Shown here in pieces: positions 6,006-6,777 of a stretch of DNA of 6,777 bases (positions are counted from its first letter, which is position 1; every line of letters starts with the position of its first letter). This DNA comes from Gemmatimonadaceae bacterium (GTDB lineage Bacteria > Gemmatimonadota > Gemmatimonadetes > Gemmatimonadales > Gemmatimonadaceae), in NCBI GenBank assembly GCA_025357975.1, contig JANYKY010000082.1, forward strand, positions 1 through 6,777, read 5' to 3'. The position numbers and the translations under genes were made by a program. The notes under the pieces are model-generated. The model saw only the letters and a list, made by a program, of their open reading frames with translations, made no database searches and was not told the origin of the DNA.

Positions 6006-6705
6006 GACTGCGCGACTGCCTGAAGGCGCTGAAGGGCTGCTCCTGGTCGACAAGCCCGCAGGCATAACTTCGCACGACGTCGTCCAGGTCGCACGACGGG
6101 TTTACGGCGAACGCAGTATCGGCCATTTGGGGACGCTGGATCCGTTCGCTACCGGGCTACTCGTGTTGCTGCTCGGGCGATCGACACGCCTCGCGACATT
6201 CATCGAGACGGAGCCGAAAGTTTACGAGGCGACTATCCGCTTTGGGGTCGAGACTGACACTGACGATTGCACAGGCAGCCTCGTGCGCGAAGCCAGTGTA
6301 CCGAACGTTGACGAAATCGACGTGGTGATACGTTCACTCACGGGGAAAATCAGCCAGGTACCGCCCGCATTTTCGGCCAAGTCCGTCGATGGGGTGCGAG
6401 CGTACGATGCCGCGCGTCGCGGAGAACCCATGGAGCTCGAGCCGGTCGAAGTGGTGGTGCATGGCTGGGTCATCAATGCTAGGCGGCGCGCGGAAATCGA
6501 TGTCACGATAACGTGTGGAACGGGGACGTACATCCGCGCGTTGGCGCGTGATCTCGGCCGCAAAACGTCGAGTGCCGCGCACCTTACCGCGCTGCGGCGA
6601 ATTAGAAGTGGTCCATTCGACGTCGGCGATGCGATCACAGTGGAGAAGCTCCAGGCGGCCGCTCCGCGACTGCAGACCCTGACAGTTGTTGCGTCCCGTG
6701 GCTGA
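5962..6705 (+). CDS. truB: tRNA pseudouridine(55) synthase TruB
   Basis: TruB isomerises U55 in the T-loop of tRNAs to pseudouridine and also acts as a tRNA chaperone. From ATG 5962 the protein has 247 residues. It shows LLLVDKPAGITSHDVV (26-41), the catalytic motif GHLGTLDPFATG (54-65) with nucleophile Asp60, KVYEATIRFG (86-95) with the active-site Tyr88, QVPPAFSAKSVDGVRAYDAA (132-151) and CGTGTYIRALARDLG (185-199) with the conserved Arg192. It stops about 30 residues after the core, so the C-terminal PUA domain of E. coli TruB (314 aa) is missing. The start is less certain: no ATG, GTG or TTG lies between the rbfA stop and the conserved LLLVDKP, so initiation must lie inside rbfA. ATG 5962 is the nearest candidate but gives a 44-nt overlap, an Arg-rich N-terminus and only a weak GGTGGA 11 nt upstream. 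The enzyme identity is secure. Confidence 0.93.
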   Translation: MHLRRRRRAKSPTTETARLPEGAEGLLLVDKPAGITSHDVVQVARRVYGERSIGHLGTLDPFATGLLVLLLGRSTRLATFIETEPKVYEATIRFGVETDTDDCTGSLVREASVPNVDEIDVVIRSLTGKISQVPPAFSAKSVDGVRAYDAARRGEPMELEPVEVVVHGWVINARRRAEIDVTITCGTGTYIRALARDLGRKTSSAAHLTALRRIRSGPFDVGDAITVEKLQAAAPRLQTLTVVASRG

Positions 6706-6777
6706 GTCCCTTCGGCTGCCGGGCGAATCAGGACTTCCATCAACTGTCGAGGGCACGATCGTCACAGTCGGGACGTT
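6698..6777 (+). CDS. ribF: RibF, bifunctional riboflavin kinase/FAD synthetase, N-terminal fragment
   Basis: A frame starting at GTG 6698 overlaps the truB stop by 8 nt and runs off the right edge after 26 codons. The visible peptide ends in GTIVTVGT, followed by a partial TT codon. This is the start of the adenylyltransferase motif 'vtvGtFDGvH.GH' of RibF, which converts riboflavin to FMN and then FAD. The position straight after truB is the common location of ribF in bacteria. TTG codons at 6686 and 6689 are alternative starts; a TGA at 6680-6682 closes the frame upstream. Only the first strand and the edge of the nucleotide-binding loop are seen, so the call rests on a short motif plus context. 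Confidence 0.78.
   Translation, partial: MAESLRLPGESGLPSTVEGTIVTVGT

Overview
This window is a conserved bacterial transcription/translation gene cluster, read entirely on the + strand: (3' end of pgeF) - rimP - nusA - ylxQ (L7Ae family) - infB - rbfA - truB - (5' end of ribF). All the intact genes are full length by motif and show no frameshifts. The DNA looks GC-rich, with strong G/C preference at third codon positions. The IF2 N-terminus and the gene order resemble Gemmatimonadota from memory. That placement is an inference, because no database search was run.

Layout. Bases 2-313 are the C-terminus of a PgeF/YfiH-type protein. Bases 314-458 form the only sizeable intergenic region and hold regulatory-looking sequence: a 9-bp direct repeat (318-326 and 331-339), a good sigma70-type promoter (TTGACT at 343-348, 17-bp spacer, TAGATT at 366-371), a perfect 11-bp intrinsic-terminator hairpin with a T-tract (403-432), and a second small hairpin just before the rimP ATG. 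From rimP onward the genes are packed tightly. The rimP stop lies inside the nusA ribosome binding site, nusA and ylxQ overlap by 4 nt, ylxQ and infB are 4 nt apart with a near-perfect Shine-Dalgarno inside the ylxQ 3' end, infB and rbfA overlap by 8 nt, rbfA and truB probably overlap by 44 nt, and truB and ribF overlap by 8 nt. No internal terminator or promoter was recognised, so rimP to ribF is probably one transcription unit with translational coupling.

How the genes fit together. RimP and RbfA mature the 30S subunit, IF2 delivers initiator tRNA, and NusA controls RNA polymerase pausing and termination. TruB makes pseudouridine 55 in tRNA, YlxQ is a probable RNA-binding L7Ae-fold protein, and RibF makes FMN/FAD. 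A strong terminator between the only visible promoter and an operon that encodes NusA suggests leader attenuation, possibly with NusA feedback. This is the most interesting hypothesis in the window.

Nothing here looks like a new gene system or mobile element. The points of interest are regulatory and architectural: the leader, a missing ylxR, three consecutive TTG starts, a long Pro/Ala/Arg linker in IF2 and a TruB without the C-terminal PUA domain.
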